Part shown: positions 9,163 through 18,514 of the stretch, piece after piece
Position numbering within the stretch: position 1 is the stretch's first letter
How the letters are laid out: each line of letters starts with the position of its first letter
DNA from: Pleomorphomonas oryzae DSM 16300
GTDB lineage: Bacteria; Pseudomonadota; Alphaproteobacteria; Rhizobiales; Pleomorphomonadaceae
Reading direction: 5' to 3'
DNA: 64,000 nucleotides
Assembly: GCF_000422965.1 (NCBI RefSeq)
Contig: NZ_AUHB01000005.1
Location: 300,829-364,828 of the forward strand
Notes under the pieces: generated by a model
Databases searched by the model: none
What the model saw: only the letters and a program-made list of their open reading frames with translations
What the model was told of the DNA's origin: nothing
Position numbers and translations under genes: made by a program

Positions 9163-11738
9163 TTGCGTCCCCCTTTGGTCCGTCCGTAGGTGCGGTGCGC
9201 GACCAGCGCATCGATCCCGATCGCTGCCAGGATGACGAGGCCGTACACACCTTGCAGCCAGAGCGGATCGACGCGCACCAGCGTCAGCCCGTTGTTGATG
9301 ATGAGGAGCATTAGGGATCCGGCGGCGACTCCAAGGACAGTGCCTGCGCCGCCCCTGACGGCTATGCCGCCGACAACCACCGAGGCGATGACGGTGAGCT
9401 CGAAGCCATAGGCCACGCGGGCATCAACGGTTGCGTAGCGGGATGCCCAGAGCGCTCCGTCAAACCCGGCGAGCAGACCGGCGATGGAGAAGGCCAACAG
9501 GATTCGCTTGTTGGCCGGAATGCCGATCAGCCTTGCGCCATCCGGATTCGAGCCAATGGCGAACAGCTCGCGTCCGATGGACGTCATCCTGAGGAAATAG
9601 GCGACCGCGCAGAGCGTGAGGGCGGCGATGATGGTAACCGCTGGCAGGCCGAAGATGCTGACAGCCGTCATGTCGAGCCAAGCTTGCGGCACCTGATCGG
9701 CGCTGACTTGCGTACCGCCGGCCCAGATGCTGTTGACGCCGCGGAAGATCGACATGGTGCCGAGGGTCACGACGATGGCCGGGACGCGTCCATAGGTAAC
9801 GACCGCTCCGTTGACGAAGCCTGCCACGAGACCGACGAGACAGGCGAGGCCAACGCCGCCGACAACTCCGATTTCCGGGTGCACGTGCAGGGTGGAAGCC
9901 GCGCCATAGGCTGCGAGGCCGATGACCGCCGCTACCGACAGATCGATGCTTCTGGTGATCATCACCAGCATTTGGGCGACGGCGACGATGGCAAGCAGAC
10001 CGACGTCCATGGCAAGAGCCGAAAGGTTGGCGGCGCTCAGCATCCGGACGTTCAGGATCGAGACCGGGATGATCACCGCGGCGATGGCGGCAAAGAGCCC
10101 GACTTCGCGGCGCGCCAGAAGATCATGCCAGAGTTTGGATGCCGTGCGCCGGTCGGCATCCGCGTCGAACGGTGCCAACGGACTGGAGGCGTGGCTTTCT
10201 TGTTGTCCGTCGGAAGCCGTCGCCGCGCTGATGACGGTCTCCTGCGAAACTTCGCCGCGCCTCAATTCGGCGGCAACGTTGCCTTCCCTGAGCACGATCA
10301 TCCGATCGGACATGCCCAGTAGCTCTGGTAGTTCCGAGGAGATCAGGATGATGGCCATGCCCTTGCTGGCAAGATCCGCCATCATCGCGTGGACGTCGGC
10401 TTTGGTCTGAACGTCGATGCCCTGGGTTGGCTCGTCCAAGATGAGAACCCTGGGTTTGGTGGCGAGCCATTTGGAAAGAACGACCTTTTGCTGGTTGCCG
10501 CCTGAAAGCGAGCTGACCGGCTGATCGAACGAGCTGTAGCGAAGGCGGAGGCGATCGAGAAACGGCTTGGCTGCGGCGATTTCCTTGCTGCGCGTCACGA
10601 GGCCCGCCGAAGTCGTCTCGTCCAGGACCGTCAGCGAGGCGTTGACCAGAATGGAAAAGTCCATCACCAGACTTTGGCCGATCCGGTCTTCCGAAACATA
10701 GGCGATGCCGCAGTCCATCGCGTCTCTTGGCGAGGTGAACGATACCTCCTTACCGTCGATCAAGATCCTGCCGGCGGTTGGCTGATCAATGCCGAACAGC
10801 ACGCGCGCAATCTCGGTGCGGCCGCTCCCGACCAGCCCACCAAAGCCGAGTATTTCACCCGCTCGCAGTTCGAACGAGGCGTTCCGGAAGGCGCCGTCAC
10901 GACAAAGCCCGTCCGCCTTCAAGACCACTGGTCCCGGCTCGCCGCCATGGTGGGGAAACAAGCCATCAAGCGGGCGGCCGACCATCAATTGAACGGCGCG
11001 TTCGCGGGATAGATCGGATGCTGCATGGGTACCGACGTGACGGCCGTCGCGCAGCACGGCGATCCGATCCGCCACCCGATAGATCTCGTCCATCCGATGG
11101 CCGACGAACATCATGGCGACGCCTTCTGCCCTGAGCTTGTCGACGACCGAAAACAGTCGCTCGACCTCGCGGAGTGACAAAGCCGCCGTTGGCTCGTCCA
11201 TGATCAGCACACGCGCATTGAGCGACAGGGCGCGGGCGATTTCGACCAACTGCTGTTCGGATGTCCTGAGGCCCTTGAGAGGCGCGGTGACATCGACATC
11301 GAGGCCGACCAGCTCCAGCCAGCGGCTGGCCTGTTTGCGCATGGCGGCATGGTCCAGGTGCCACTCGGTGCTCGATCGGCCGATGAACAGGTTCTCGGCA
11401 ATCGGAAGATCCGGAAACAGGCCGGGGTGCTGATGCATCACCGCAATGCCGGCGCTCAGCGCTTCGAGGGGCGAACCGAGGGAAACTTCCCGACCATCGA
11501 TCTCGACGTGCCCCGTATCGGGGCGATAGACACCGGCCAGAAGCTTGACGCAGGTGCTTTTCCCCGCGCCGTTCTCTCCGAGGAGGGCGAGCACTTCGCC
11601 GGCGCGCAGATCGATGGAAACGTCCGAGACGGCAACGGTGCCACCGAAGGTCTTGGTGACGCCGACGAGCGAGGCCAACACCGTAACAGGGTCAAGGCGC
11701 GTTTCGGCACCCAATGTGGAATGGGTATGATCAGCCAT
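9159..11738 (-). CDS. Fused CUT2 ATP-binding protein and permease
   Basis: One frame of 859 residues. NBD1 has Walker A GENGAGKST (54-62), a weak signature TSEQQLVEIARAL and Walker B VLIMDEPTA. NBD2 has the degenerate GGLVGSGRTE usual in RbsA proteins, a full signature LSGGNQQKV and DEPTQGID. From about residue 545 a complete RbsC-like permease follows (ITRSIDLSVAAVIGLA, VPAIVVTLGTMSIFRG, VVGGIAVRGGAGT). ATG 11738 is chosen because GAGGGG lies 7 nt upstream; other in-frame starts reach 11780. In most CUT2 systems these are two genes. The protein should energise and form half of the system ii channel. Confidence 0.93.
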   Translation of the reverse strand: MADHTHSTLGAETRLDPVTVLASLVGVTKTFGGTVAVSDVSIDLRAGEVLALLGENGAGKSTCVKLLAGVYRPDTGHVEIDGREVSLGSPLEALSAGIAVMHQHPGLFPDLPIAENLFIGRSSTEWHLDHAAMRKQASRWLELVGLDVDVTAPLKGLRTSEQQLVEIARALSLNARVLIMDEPTAALSLREVERLFSVVDKLRAEGVAMMFVGHRMDEIYRVADRIAVLRDGRHVGTHAASDLSRERAVQLMVGRPLDGLFPHHGGEPGPVVLKADGLCRDGAFRNASFELRAGEILGFGGLVGSGRTEIARVLFGIDQPTAGRILIDGKEVSFTSPRDAMDCGIAYVSEDRIGQSLVMDFSILVNASLTVLDETTSAGLVTRSKEIAAAKPFLDRLRLRYSSFDQPVSSLSGGNQQKVVLSKWLATKPRVLILDEPTQGIDVQTKADVHAMMADLASKGMAIILISSELPELLGMSDRMIVLREGNVAAELRRGEVSQETVISAATASDGQQESHASSPLAPFDADADRRTASKLWHDLLARREVGLFAAIAAVIIPVSILNVRMLSAANLSALAMDVGLLAIVAVAQMLVMITRSIDLSVAAVIGLAAYGAASTLHVHPEIGVVGGVGLACLVGLVAGFVNGAVVTYGRVPAIVVTLGTMSIFRGVNSIWAGGTQVSADQVPQAWLDMTAVSIFGLPAVTIIAALTLCAVAYFLRMTSIGRELFAIGSNPDGARLIGIPANKRILLAFSIAGLLAGFDGALWASRYATVDARVAYGFELTVIASVVVGGIAVRGGAGTVLGVAAGSLMLLIINNGLTLVRVDPLWLQGVYGLVILAAIGIDALVAHRTYGRTKGGRK

Positions 11739-11832
11739 GGACGCGCCCCTCATGGAGACGCGCGCGAGGCACGACAGCACGGTTCATCAACGGGTCCTCT
11801 CCCACGACCGGCTCTCCTCTTTTCCGGTCGAT

Positions 11833-11873
11833 TTATTAAAGCAAATTACTAATTCATTTTCTGAGGCTGTCAA
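11833..11873 (-). promoter_or_regulatory. Promoter with AT-rich repeat pair, system ii operon
   Basis: On the minus strand TTGACA (11873-11868), 17 nt, then AGTAAT (11850-11845) makes a good sigma-70-like promoter. TTATTAA and TTACTAA (11833-11839, 11846-11852) cover the -10 and start region. The leader to ATG 11738 is about 100 nt. The divergent ROK gene makes its product the likely ligand of this site (inference). Confidence 0.6.
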
Positions 11874-12003
11874 GCGCCTCGATAGAGCCCGTGAGTACGA
11901 ATGGCGTCTTCTCATGTTTTCAAACAGTTGCCTTCTATCGCCTGTCGCGCTAGGAAGAGGGCAACTCGGCGTGTATTGAGAACACGCTTCATTTGAGCCG
12001 CGG

Positions 12004-13248
12004 ATGGCGGGCCTAATGGCACAGACAGGAAGCAACTCGGTTCTTTTGCGCGCCTACAACGAACGCGTCGTTTTGGACGCCGTGCGGAGGCATGGGCAGG
12101 CGTCAAAAGCGGAAATAGCCAGATTCGCGCATCTCACGCCGCCTGCGGTGGCGGGCATCGTCGAGGCCCTCGTTGCCGGCGGCTACCTCACGGAAGTCGG
12201 CAAGCGATTTGGCGGAAAAGGGCAACCATCGGCCATGTATGCTCTCGCGGGAAGCGGGGCCTATACCATCGGCTTTCACATCGGCCGCCGCGCCATGGAT
12301 GCGATCCTGACCGATTTTGCCGGCCAGACCTGCGCATTCGAAACCTTTGAATATCCCTATCCCGAGCCGGACGTGATCAAGCGGCTGGGGCGAACGTCGA
12401 TCTCGCATTTCAGGTCGCAATTGGGGCCGGTCAACGAAGGTCGCCTAGTCGGCATTGGAATTTCCGCCCCTTACTTCATTGGCGGCTGGGACGAGGAACT
12501 GGGATTTCCGGGCGACGTTCAGCTGGCCTGGCGCTCTTTCGATCTGAAGAGCCACTTTGCCGAAACGCAAAGACTTCCCGTCATGATCGAGAACGACGCT
12601 TCGGCCGCCGCTGCAGCGGAGTTGGTCTACGGGCTTGGCAAGAAATACACGGATTTCCTGCATATCTCGATCAGCACATTTGTGGGCGGTGGCTTGGTCC
12701 TCGACGGAACACTACAGACAGGCCCCAATGGAAATACGGCCGCCCTTGGTCCTTTTCCAGTTACGCCATCGAAATTGAGCTCTGTTCGCCCGCCGAAGGG
12801 GAAGTTCGACGTGCTTCTGCATCGGGCGTCGATCTACACTTTGATCAGTCACCTCAAGTCGAACGGGATTGACATCAACCGGGCGCGCGAACTCAGCAAC
12901 ATGCCGGCGGAGGTGGGGCTGCTTGTTTCCGAGTGGCAAGATGATTGTGCCGACGCGCTGGCGCAGGCGATCATCGGCTGCATCTCCGTGGTCGATGTTC
13001 AAGCCGTCATTATCGACGGCATACTGCCGTCGCCCATACTCTTGGAAACGGTCGCCCGTATCAGGCAGTGTTTCTCCGAAATGATCCCACCCGGATTGAT
13101 CGCGCCGTCCATCCTGAGCGGAGAACTCGGAGCGCGTGGCTCTGCCTTGGGCGCCAGCATCCTGCCCATGTTTGCCCTGTTCGGCCCCGACAAGGGCGTC
13201 TTGGTGAAGACGAGCAGCGAGAAAAAGCCGCTGCTGATCGGCTTGTAA
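12004..13248 (+). CDS. ROK-family transcriptional regulator
   Basis: 414 residues. The N-terminus holds a winged helix (about residues 20-75, ASKAEIARFAHLTPPAVAGIVEAL). The rest is the ROK sugar-kinase-like fold, with NDASAAAAAELVYG and a glycine-rich GGGLVLDG. It is divergent from system ii and 265 bp away, so it most likely represses that operon and releases in response to its sugar. An in-frame ATG at 12016 has GGCGGG five nt upstream and is an alternative start. The usual ROK zinc motif (CxCGxxGC) is not seen, so it probably lacks the structural zinc site. Confidence 0.88.
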   Translation: MAGLMAQTGSNSVLLRAYNERVVLDAVRRHGQASKAEIARFAHLTPPAVAGIVEALVAGGYLTEVGKRFGGKGQPSAMYALAGSGAYTIGFHIGRRAMDAILTDFAGQTCAFETFEYPYPEPDVIKRLGRTSISHFRSQLGPVNEGRLVGIGISAPYFIGGWDEELGFPGDVQLAWRSFDLKSHFAETQRLPVMIENDASAAAAAELVYGLGKKYTDFLHISISTFVGGGLVLDGTLQTGPNGNTAALGPFPVTPSKLSSVRPPKGKFDVLLHRASIYTLISHLKSNGIDINRARELSNMPAEVGLLVSEWQDDCADALAQAIIGCISVVDVQAVIIDGILPSPILLETVARIRQCFSEMIPPGLIAPSILSGELGARGSALGASILPMFALFGPDKGVLVKTSSEKKPLLIGL

Positions 13249-13414
13249 GCGACGCTGTGCTCTTGTCTTTGGCAACTCCGCCGTCTTCTGGCCTTCGATG
13301 ACTTTATCGATGGGAAACGGTTGGTAGTTCTGAATATCAGTCTGATAGCCGGTGTAGTGGTGGAGGGGCTTGATCAGAGCGAGGCTGAGTATTCATGCCT
13401 TGAATACGCGAGAG

Positions 13415-13963
13415 TTACTCCAGATTTGTATGATTGGCGCGCATCGCTTGGGGAGTGATCTTAAGAAGCTCGCGCAGCTTGAGAATGAGACATTCGAATA
13501 GAATGTACTGAGCCCCTTCATACAACGACCCCATTGGCAGTACCGAGGTTGCCGGTCCAGAGTCGTTGGCCATCGTCTGCGCCGGAATGGTCAGCACGAC
13601 GTTGGCAGCCTGGGGGCAGGTTCCGCTGGGTTGTGCCGTCACGCAGAGCGTTTGCGCCCCGGCCTCCGAGGCCGTCTTCATCAGGGCTGCGACGGTTGAG
13701 AAGTATCCCGGACCGGCGGAAACGATCAGCAGATCTCCACGGCCAAGCGGCGGGGTGCTCATATCACCAACCACTGAGACTGAAAGTCCCAAGTGATAGA
13801 GCCGCATGGCGAGCCCCTTGATTTGCAGGCCCTCCCGACCGACGCCGTAAAGAGCGATCCGCTTGGCGGCTGCGATGGCTGTAACCGCCCGATCGACTTC
13901 GCTTTCATCAAGATGGGTGAACACGGCGGCAAGATCATCAAGCGCTCTTTGATAAATCGACAT
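13415..13963 (-). CDS. SIS-domain sugar-phosphate isomerase, 6-phospho-3-hexuloisomerase-like
   Basis: 182 residues, a single SIS domain. The core LYGVGREGLQIKGLAMRLYHLG, then SAGPGYFSTVAALM and a late SLYEGAQYILFE, is laid out as in HxlB/PHI proteins. ATG 13963 has AGGGA eight nt upstream; an in-frame extension to 14020 is Lys/Arg-rich and rejected. It is the last gene of system iii, 76 nt after the epimerase gene. Family knowledge suggests isomerisation of a ketose-phosphate between C1/C2 or C2/C3 keto forms. No phosphorylating kinase is in this operon. Confidence 0.8.
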   Translation of the reverse strand: MSIYQRALDDLAAVFTHLDESEVDRAVTAIAAAKRIALYGVGREGLQIKGLAMRLYHLGLSVSVVGDMSTPPLGRGDLLIVSAGPGYFSTVAALMKTASEAGAQTLCVTAQPSGTCPQAANVVLTIPAQTMANDSGPATSVLPMGSLYEGAQYILFECLILKLRELLKITPQAMRANHTNLE

Positions 13964-14039
13964 CGTGTTGTCCCTTCTCTTCTTTGGCTTTTCTCTGGTC
14001 GGAACGGCTTGGCTCGCCATCCCGCGTAGGTCCGGCGGT

Positions 14040-14921
14040 TCAGGCGGATTTGAGCAGGGCCATGGACGCCTTCATGTCGGCAAGGACGGTCGCGTCCGGC
14101 TCCTCGAAGGCGTAGACGACCTCAAGGAAGAACGTCTGGTCCTTGAGCTTGTAACGGTTCCAGAAAGCCGACAGATCGGTCGGACTGACCAGTCCGTCAT
14201 GCGTGAAATTCCAATGCCGGTCGTAAAGGCCATCTGTCTGCTGGATATGATAGGCGGCAATGTAGTTGCCGCAGACGGCCATCCAATGCTCCATTGTGGC
14301 GTCATCGCCAAATAGGGGCCTGAACATGGCGTGCCCCCAATCGACGTTGAGACGAACCGGTACGTCGGTTGCTCCCTCGAGGTCGTGCATCAGGCGTAGC
14401 GCATCGGCCGCCGTCGACGGAAACTCGGTCGAAAGCGGTACAGGTTCGACCATCAGCATCTTGAGGCCGCGCGTCTTGGCGTGGCGGGAGAGCCCCACAT
14501 AGATCTCGAGAGCGTTCTTGTAGATCTCCTCGCGCCTTGCCGGATTGACGGCATCGTCGGCACTGAACGAGCCGAACGGCATGCCGGCGACCGGCACTTC
14601 CATGGCCGCGGTCATGTCGATTGCGCGAGAAAGATGCTGACGGCCGAGGTCGCGGAGTTCGGGTGTTGGCGCGAGGATGTGATTGTAGTTGTAGCTGGCA
14701 AGGCCGCCAAAGCTGCTCTCGACGGTGACGCCGGCATCCTTGAAGGCCCGCGCATAAGCACGGGCAAGACCGTCGCGCTGGGCTTCCGGCCACCAAGGAT
14801 CGACGAGATCCCAGGTGAACTGGACATGGCGGGTGTCGAGATCGTTTGCCACCAGGGCGGCCAGACGGTTGGGTTCCAGCCAGCGCTTGACGGCGAAGGA
14901 AAGGTTGAGTCCGAGTTTCAT
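14040..14921 (-). CDS. Sugar (phosphate) isomerase/epimerase, xylose isomerase-like TIM barrel
   Basis: 293 residues, AP-endonuclease-2-like barrel. Putative metal-site residues sit in MVEPVPLSTEFPS (Glu), LNVDWGHAMF (Asp, His), AYHIQQTDG (His) and FFLEVVYAFEE (Glu). ATG 14921 has AGGGAG seven nt upstream; the longer frame upstream is an Arg/His-rich shadow of the permease gene. It follows the permease by 23 nt. Members of the family epimerise ketoses or their phosphates at C3 or isomerise aldose/ketose pairs; which one applies here cannot be read from the sequence. Confidence 0.82.
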   Translation of the reverse strand: MKLGLNLSFAVKRWLEPNRLAALVANDLDTRHVQFTWDLVDPWWPEAQRDGLARAYARAFKDAGVTVESSFGGLASYNYNHILAPTPELRDLGRQHLSRAIDMTAAMEVPVAGMPFGSFSADDAVNPARREEIYKNALEIYVGLSRHAKTRGLKMLMVEPVPLSTEFPSTAADALRLMHDLEGATDVPVRLNVDWGHAMFRPLFGDDATMEHWMAVCGNYIAAYHIQQTDGLYDRHWNFTHDGLVSPTDLSAFWNRYKLKDQTFFLEVVYAFEEPDATVLADMKASMALLKSA

Positions 14922-14944
14922 CAGGATGCTCCCTTGCTCTCCGG

Positions 14945-15907
14945 TTAGTCTTCGCGGCGAATGTAGCGGCGGGAAATGGCGTCGAACGAGATGGCCAGCA
15001 CGACGATGACGCCGCTCACGACGCCCTGCCAGTAAGGCGACACGCCGAACAGCACGATGATGTTCTCGATAATGGCGATGATGGCCGCGCCGAGGATGGC
15101 GCCGACCGGCGTACCGACGCCGCCCGTGGTGGCGACGCCGCCGATGACTGATGCAGCGATGGGCGGTAGCACCCAAGTGTCGCCGATCGAAGGTTGAGCG
15201 GTACCGAGGCGCGAGACCATCAGGAGACCGGCGAGAGCCGCCAACGTACCGGCTGCGGTGAACACCAGAATACGCACTCGGTTGACCTTGATGCCGAGCA
15301 TGGTGGCAGCGGCTGTGTTGTCGCCGATGGCGTAGAGATAGCGACCAAATGGCGTCTTCAGGGTCACGAAGGCGGCAATTGCCAGCACCACGATCATGAC
15401 GACGAACGGTACCGGGACACCAAGCACGTCACCGCGCCCAAGGAATTGGATTTCCTTTGGAATATTGGTAATCGCCACGCCCTTGGTCAGCACCAGGTTG
15501 ATACCGCCGTAGATGCCAGCTGTGCCGATGGTCAGCACCAGTGAGTGCAGGCCGAGCTGGGTCACCATGATGCCGTTGAAACAGCCGAGGGCCGCACCAG
15601 CGACGAGGCCCAGGAAGATGGCGACCCAGGGATTGACGCCGAAATTCATCATCAGCATGCCTGCGATGACGCCGCAAAGACCGCCGATCACACCGAGTGA
15701 CAAGTCGAGTTCGCCCAGGATCAGCAGCATTGACTGGCCGATGGTCACCAGACCGACGAAGGCCAGCGATCTGGCGACCACCGACATGTTGTACGACGTG
15801 AGAAAATAGGGCGACAGCAGCGCCGACAGTACGAAAATGATCAGCAGGGCAACGAATACGCCAGCAAGCGGGTTCGCCAGGAGGAAGGAAAGGTTCTTAC
15901 GCTGCAT
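14945..15907 (-). CDS. CUT2 sugar ABC transporter permease, RbsC-like
   Basis: 320 residues with multiple hydrophobic segments. Conserved CUT2 blocks are LGELDLSLGVIGGLCG, LGLHSLVLTIGTAGIYGG and IAASVIGGVATTGG. The start overlaps the end of the ATPase gene by 11 bp, so the two are translationally linked. It is the only permease of system iii, so the channel is probably a homodimer. It ends in a short charged tail (RRYIRRED). Confidence 0.93.
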   Translation of the reverse strand: MQRKNLSFLLANPLAGVFVALLIIFVLSALLSPYFLTSYNMSVVARSLAFVGLVTIGQSMLLILGELDLSLGVIGGLCGVIAGMLMMNFGVNPWVAIFLGLVAGAALGCFNGIMVTQLGLHSLVLTIGTAGIYGGINLVLTKGVAITNIPKEIQFLGRGDVLGVPVPFVVMIVVLAIAAFVTLKTPFGRYLYAIGDNTAAATMLGIKVNRVRILVFTAAGTLAALAGLLMVSRLGTAQPSIGDTWVLPPIAASVIGGVATTGGVGTPVGAILGAAIIAIIENIIVLFGVSPYWQGVVSGVIVVLAISFDAISRRYIRRED

Positions 15908-17411
15908 TGGAATGACTCCCAGAGCCGAAGATGGCGCCGATAAGCGTTTCGTTGCTGGTGGTGGCGTTGTCGAAAGCGCCGGTCTGACGGCCTGCGTACA
16001 TTGTGACGATCCGGCTTGCGCATTTGCGCAATTCGTCCATCTCCGAGGAGATCAGGATGATCCCGACTCCGGATTCCGCGAGGCGTTTCATGATCTTGTA
16101 GATTTCCGCCTTGGTGCGGACGTCGATGCCCTTGGTCGGTTCATCAAAGATCAAAACCGATGGAGCGGTGGCCATGGCTCGGCCAATGATGGCCTTTTGC
16201 TGATTGCCGCCGGACAGGAACGAAATCTTCTTGTTCATGCTGGCAGTCTTGATGTCGTAGGCGGCGATGATCTGTTCGACCAGCGTCCGCTCCTTCCGCG
16301 ACGAGATGCCAAATCGAGCCAAGGTCTGCTTGAGGATCGAGATACCGATGTTCTCTCGCACGGAAAGCTGAGGCAGTATTCCATGCAGCTTGCGCTCTTC
16401 CGACAGGTAGAGCAGGCCATGGTTGACTGAATAGTTCGTGTCGCCAAGCTTGTGAGGTTGGTTCTGCAAAAGGACCGTGCCCGACTTGGCTTTGCGATAG
16501 CCGAAGATTGTCTGCATGACTTCCGAGCGACCTGCCCCAAGCAGGCCAGCGAACCCCAGGATCTCGCCGCGCCGAAGCTCAAAGCTGACGTCGTGGAAAC
16601 GAAGACCGGTGAGATTTCTGGCTTCCAGGATCGGTGGTCCCGACTGCGGCTCGGCTGGTGGAGTGGGGCGGAAGTGCTCCTCGAACGACAGCTCGGAGCC
16701 GCTCATGGCGCGAATGAGGTCGCGTTCGGTGATGTCGTCGATCTTGCCATCCGCCACTTTTTCACCGTTGCGCAGTACGGTGAAGTCGTCGCCGATCTCC
16801 AGCACCTCGCCCATCTTGTGCGAGATGAAGACAATGGCGTGGCCGGTGTCGCGAAACGACTTGATGACGTTGAACACTCGCTCGACCTCCGTCGTCGTCA
16901 GCGACGACGTCGGCTCGTCAAGGATCAGCACCTTCATATGCTTGTTGGTCGATGCGCGGGCGATCTGCAGCAGTTGCTGGTCGGGTACCGAGATGCTGCG
17001 CACCAAAGCCGACGGCTTGGCGGTGATGGCAAAGCGATCGAGATAGACTTGCGCCTCGCGTTCGAGGGTCCGCTCGTTGATCAGACGGCCGGTGAAGTCG
17101 GCACGGTCATAGGGAATGAACAGGTTCTCAGCCACCGACAGGTGCGGAAACAAGCTAAGTTCTTGCGGCACATAGGCGATGAAGCGGAATTTCGTCGGAT
17201 CTTCTGCGACGTCTTTGCCGTCAATGATGATGTGGCCCCGACTGGGCGTCGGATCCGACCCGGTGATCAGCTTGACTAGGGTCGATTTGCCGGCACCGTT
17301 TTCGCCGGCCAGAATGTGGACGCGACCAAGCTCCAACTTGAGACTGACGTTGTCGAGCGCGCGGACGCCGGGAAAATCGCGTCCTAATCCTTCAACTTCG
17401 AGAAATGCCAT
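15897..17411 (-). CDS. CUT2 sugar ABC transporter ATP-binding protein, RbsA-like
   Basis: 504 residues with two nucleotide-binding domains. NBD1: Walker A GENGAGKST (36-44), VPDQQLLQIARAS signature region, Walker B VLILDEPTSSL. NBD2: degenerate GLLGAGRSEV, full signature LSGGNQQKA and DEPTKGID. This asymmetry is normal for RbsA/XylG/MglA proteins. It is the second gene of system iii, 158 nt after the binding-protein stop with a 14-bp perfect hairpin in between. Confidence 0.94.
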   Translation of the reverse strand: MAFLEVEGLGRDFPGVRALDNVSLKLELGRVHILAGENGAGKSTLVKLITGSDPTPSRGHIIIDGKDVAEDPTKFRFIAYVPQELSLFPHLSVAENLFIPYDRADFTGRLINERTLEREAQVYLDRFAITAKPSALVRSISVPDQQLLQIARASTNKHMKVLILDEPTSSLTTTEVERVFNVIKSFRDTGHAIVFISHKMGEVLEIGDDFTVLRNGEKVADGKIDDITERDLIRAMSGSELSFEEHFRPTPPAEPQSGPPILEARNLTGLRFHDVSFELRRGEILGFAGLLGAGRSEVMQTIFGYRKAKSGTVLLQNQPHKLGDTNYSVNHGLLYLSEERKLHGILPQLSVRENIGISILKQTLARFGISSRKERTLVEQIIAAYDIKTASMNKKISFLSGGNQQKAIIGRAMATAPSVLIFDEPTKGIDVRTKAEIYKIMKRLAESGVGIILISSEMDELRKCASRIVTMYAGRQTGAFDNATTSNETLIGAIFGSGSHSNAA

Positions 17412-17505
17412 GGTTCGTGTCCTGATGGCCGATGCAGCCGGCCTCCACTGGATTGCGGAGGCCGACCGTCATGGGATCATTGCCCGCTGCGTTCGCCAGT
17501 AAGGT

Positions 17506-17544
17506 GCCAGCGGGCTGAAACAGTGTGCTGTTCAGCCCGCTGGC
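17506..17544 (-). promoter_or_regulatory. Intercistronic hairpin after binding-protein gene (system iii)
   Basis: Perfect 14-bp inverted repeat GCCAGCGGGCTGAA / TTCAGCCCGCTGGC (17506-17519, 17531-17544) with an 11-nt loop, starting 26 nt after the binding-protein stop and about 95 nt before the ATPase start. No T-run; probably stabilises or attenuates the polycistronic mRNA. Confidence 0.75.
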
Positions 17545-17569
17545 GGCGGGTCCCGCTCAAGGCGGATCG

Positions 17570-18514
17570 TCAGTCGATATTGTCTTTGGTCAGCACGGCG
17601 ATGCCGGTATCGATGGTCTTGGGGGTGTCAACGCCCAGGGCCTTCTGCCACATGGTCATCACGGCCCAGTAGCCTTGCATCTGCGGCTTGGTCGACGAAG
17701 AACTGTCGGCAACGCCGTCGCGGATGGCCTGGAGCATCTCGGGCAGGTTATCGAGACCAACCAGCGTGACCTTGCCGACCTTACTGGCTTCGGTGATGGC
17801 CTGCGCGATGCCGATCGGTCCGGCCGCGTCGCAGGCAACCCAGCCCTTGAGGTTCGGGTTGGCCTGCATGATGGCCGCCGCCTGCTTCTGGGCCGTCTCG
17901 ATGTTGTCGTTGTCGATGCCAGTGGCGACGAGCTTGATCTTGGGATACTTCTCGAACACCTTCTTGTGACAGTCGGCGCGGATGGCGTGGTTCGGTGCGC
18001 TCGGCACGCCCATCATGATGGCGACTTCGCCTTCTTCATTGAGCAGCTTGACCAGCCGCTCCGACGCGATCTGAGCCTGTTCGCAGAAGTCATTGCCGAT
18101 CGCGGTCAGCGCCATGCCCTCGGGGGGCACGGAATCGAACACCGATACCTGGATGCCCTGTTCCACGGCTTCCTCGAGTGGAGCGCGGTTGCCCGACGGG
18201 TCGAGAAGGTCGATGGCGATGCCATCCGGGTGGGTCGCAATCGTCGACTCGAGAATCTGGTTCTGCTGGACGACGTCGGCCTGCTGCGGCGCACTGTATT
18301 CGATGGCCACCTTGGCGCCTGTCTGAGCCTCGATCACCGCTGCGGCGTGCTTGGCGCCATCGTTCACCAGGTCAAACCAGGGATGGACGACTTTCGGAAC
18401 GATGACGAAGCGGAAACTGTCCTTCTTGGTCAGGCCCGGCAGATCCTTCGCCATGGCCACGCCAGTGAAAAGAAGGGCGGAAGCGGTCAGCAGAGCTACG
18501 GTAAGCTTTCTCAT
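17570..18514 (-). CDS. Sugar ABC transporter substrate-binding protein (CUT2)
   Basis: 314 residues with a signal peptide (hydrophobic LLTASALLFTGVAMA, cleavage near residue 22). The mature part is a type I periplasmic binding protein of the RbsB/TorT group: PKVVHPWFDLVNDGAKHAA, GIAIDLLDPSG and an AADNP-like WVACDAAGPIGIAQAI. ATG 18514 is preceded by GGAGG. It is the first gene of system iii. The downstream isomerase and epimerase suggest a rare ketose or a pentose as ligand, but this is inference. Confidence 0.9.
   Translation of the reverse strand: MRKLTVALLTASALLFTGVAMAKDLPGLTKKDSFRFVIVPKVVHPWFDLVNDGAKHAAAVIEAQTGAKVAIEYSAPQQADVVQQNQILESTIATHPDGIAIDLLDPSGNRAPLEEAVEQGIQVSVFDSVPPEGMALTAIGNDFCEQAQIASERLVKLLNEEGEVAIMMGVPSAPNHAIRADCHKKVFEKYPKIKLVATGIDNDNIETAQKQAAAIMQANPNLKGWVACDAAGPIGIAQAITEASKVGKVTLVGLDNLPEMLQAIRDGVADSSSSTKPQMQGYWAVMTMWQKALGVDTPKTIDTGIAVLTKDNID

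Noticed and set aside
14922..15176. 85-residue Arg/His-rich extension of the epimerase
   Set aside because: Antiphase reading of the permease gene; ATG 14921 has a good ribosome site.
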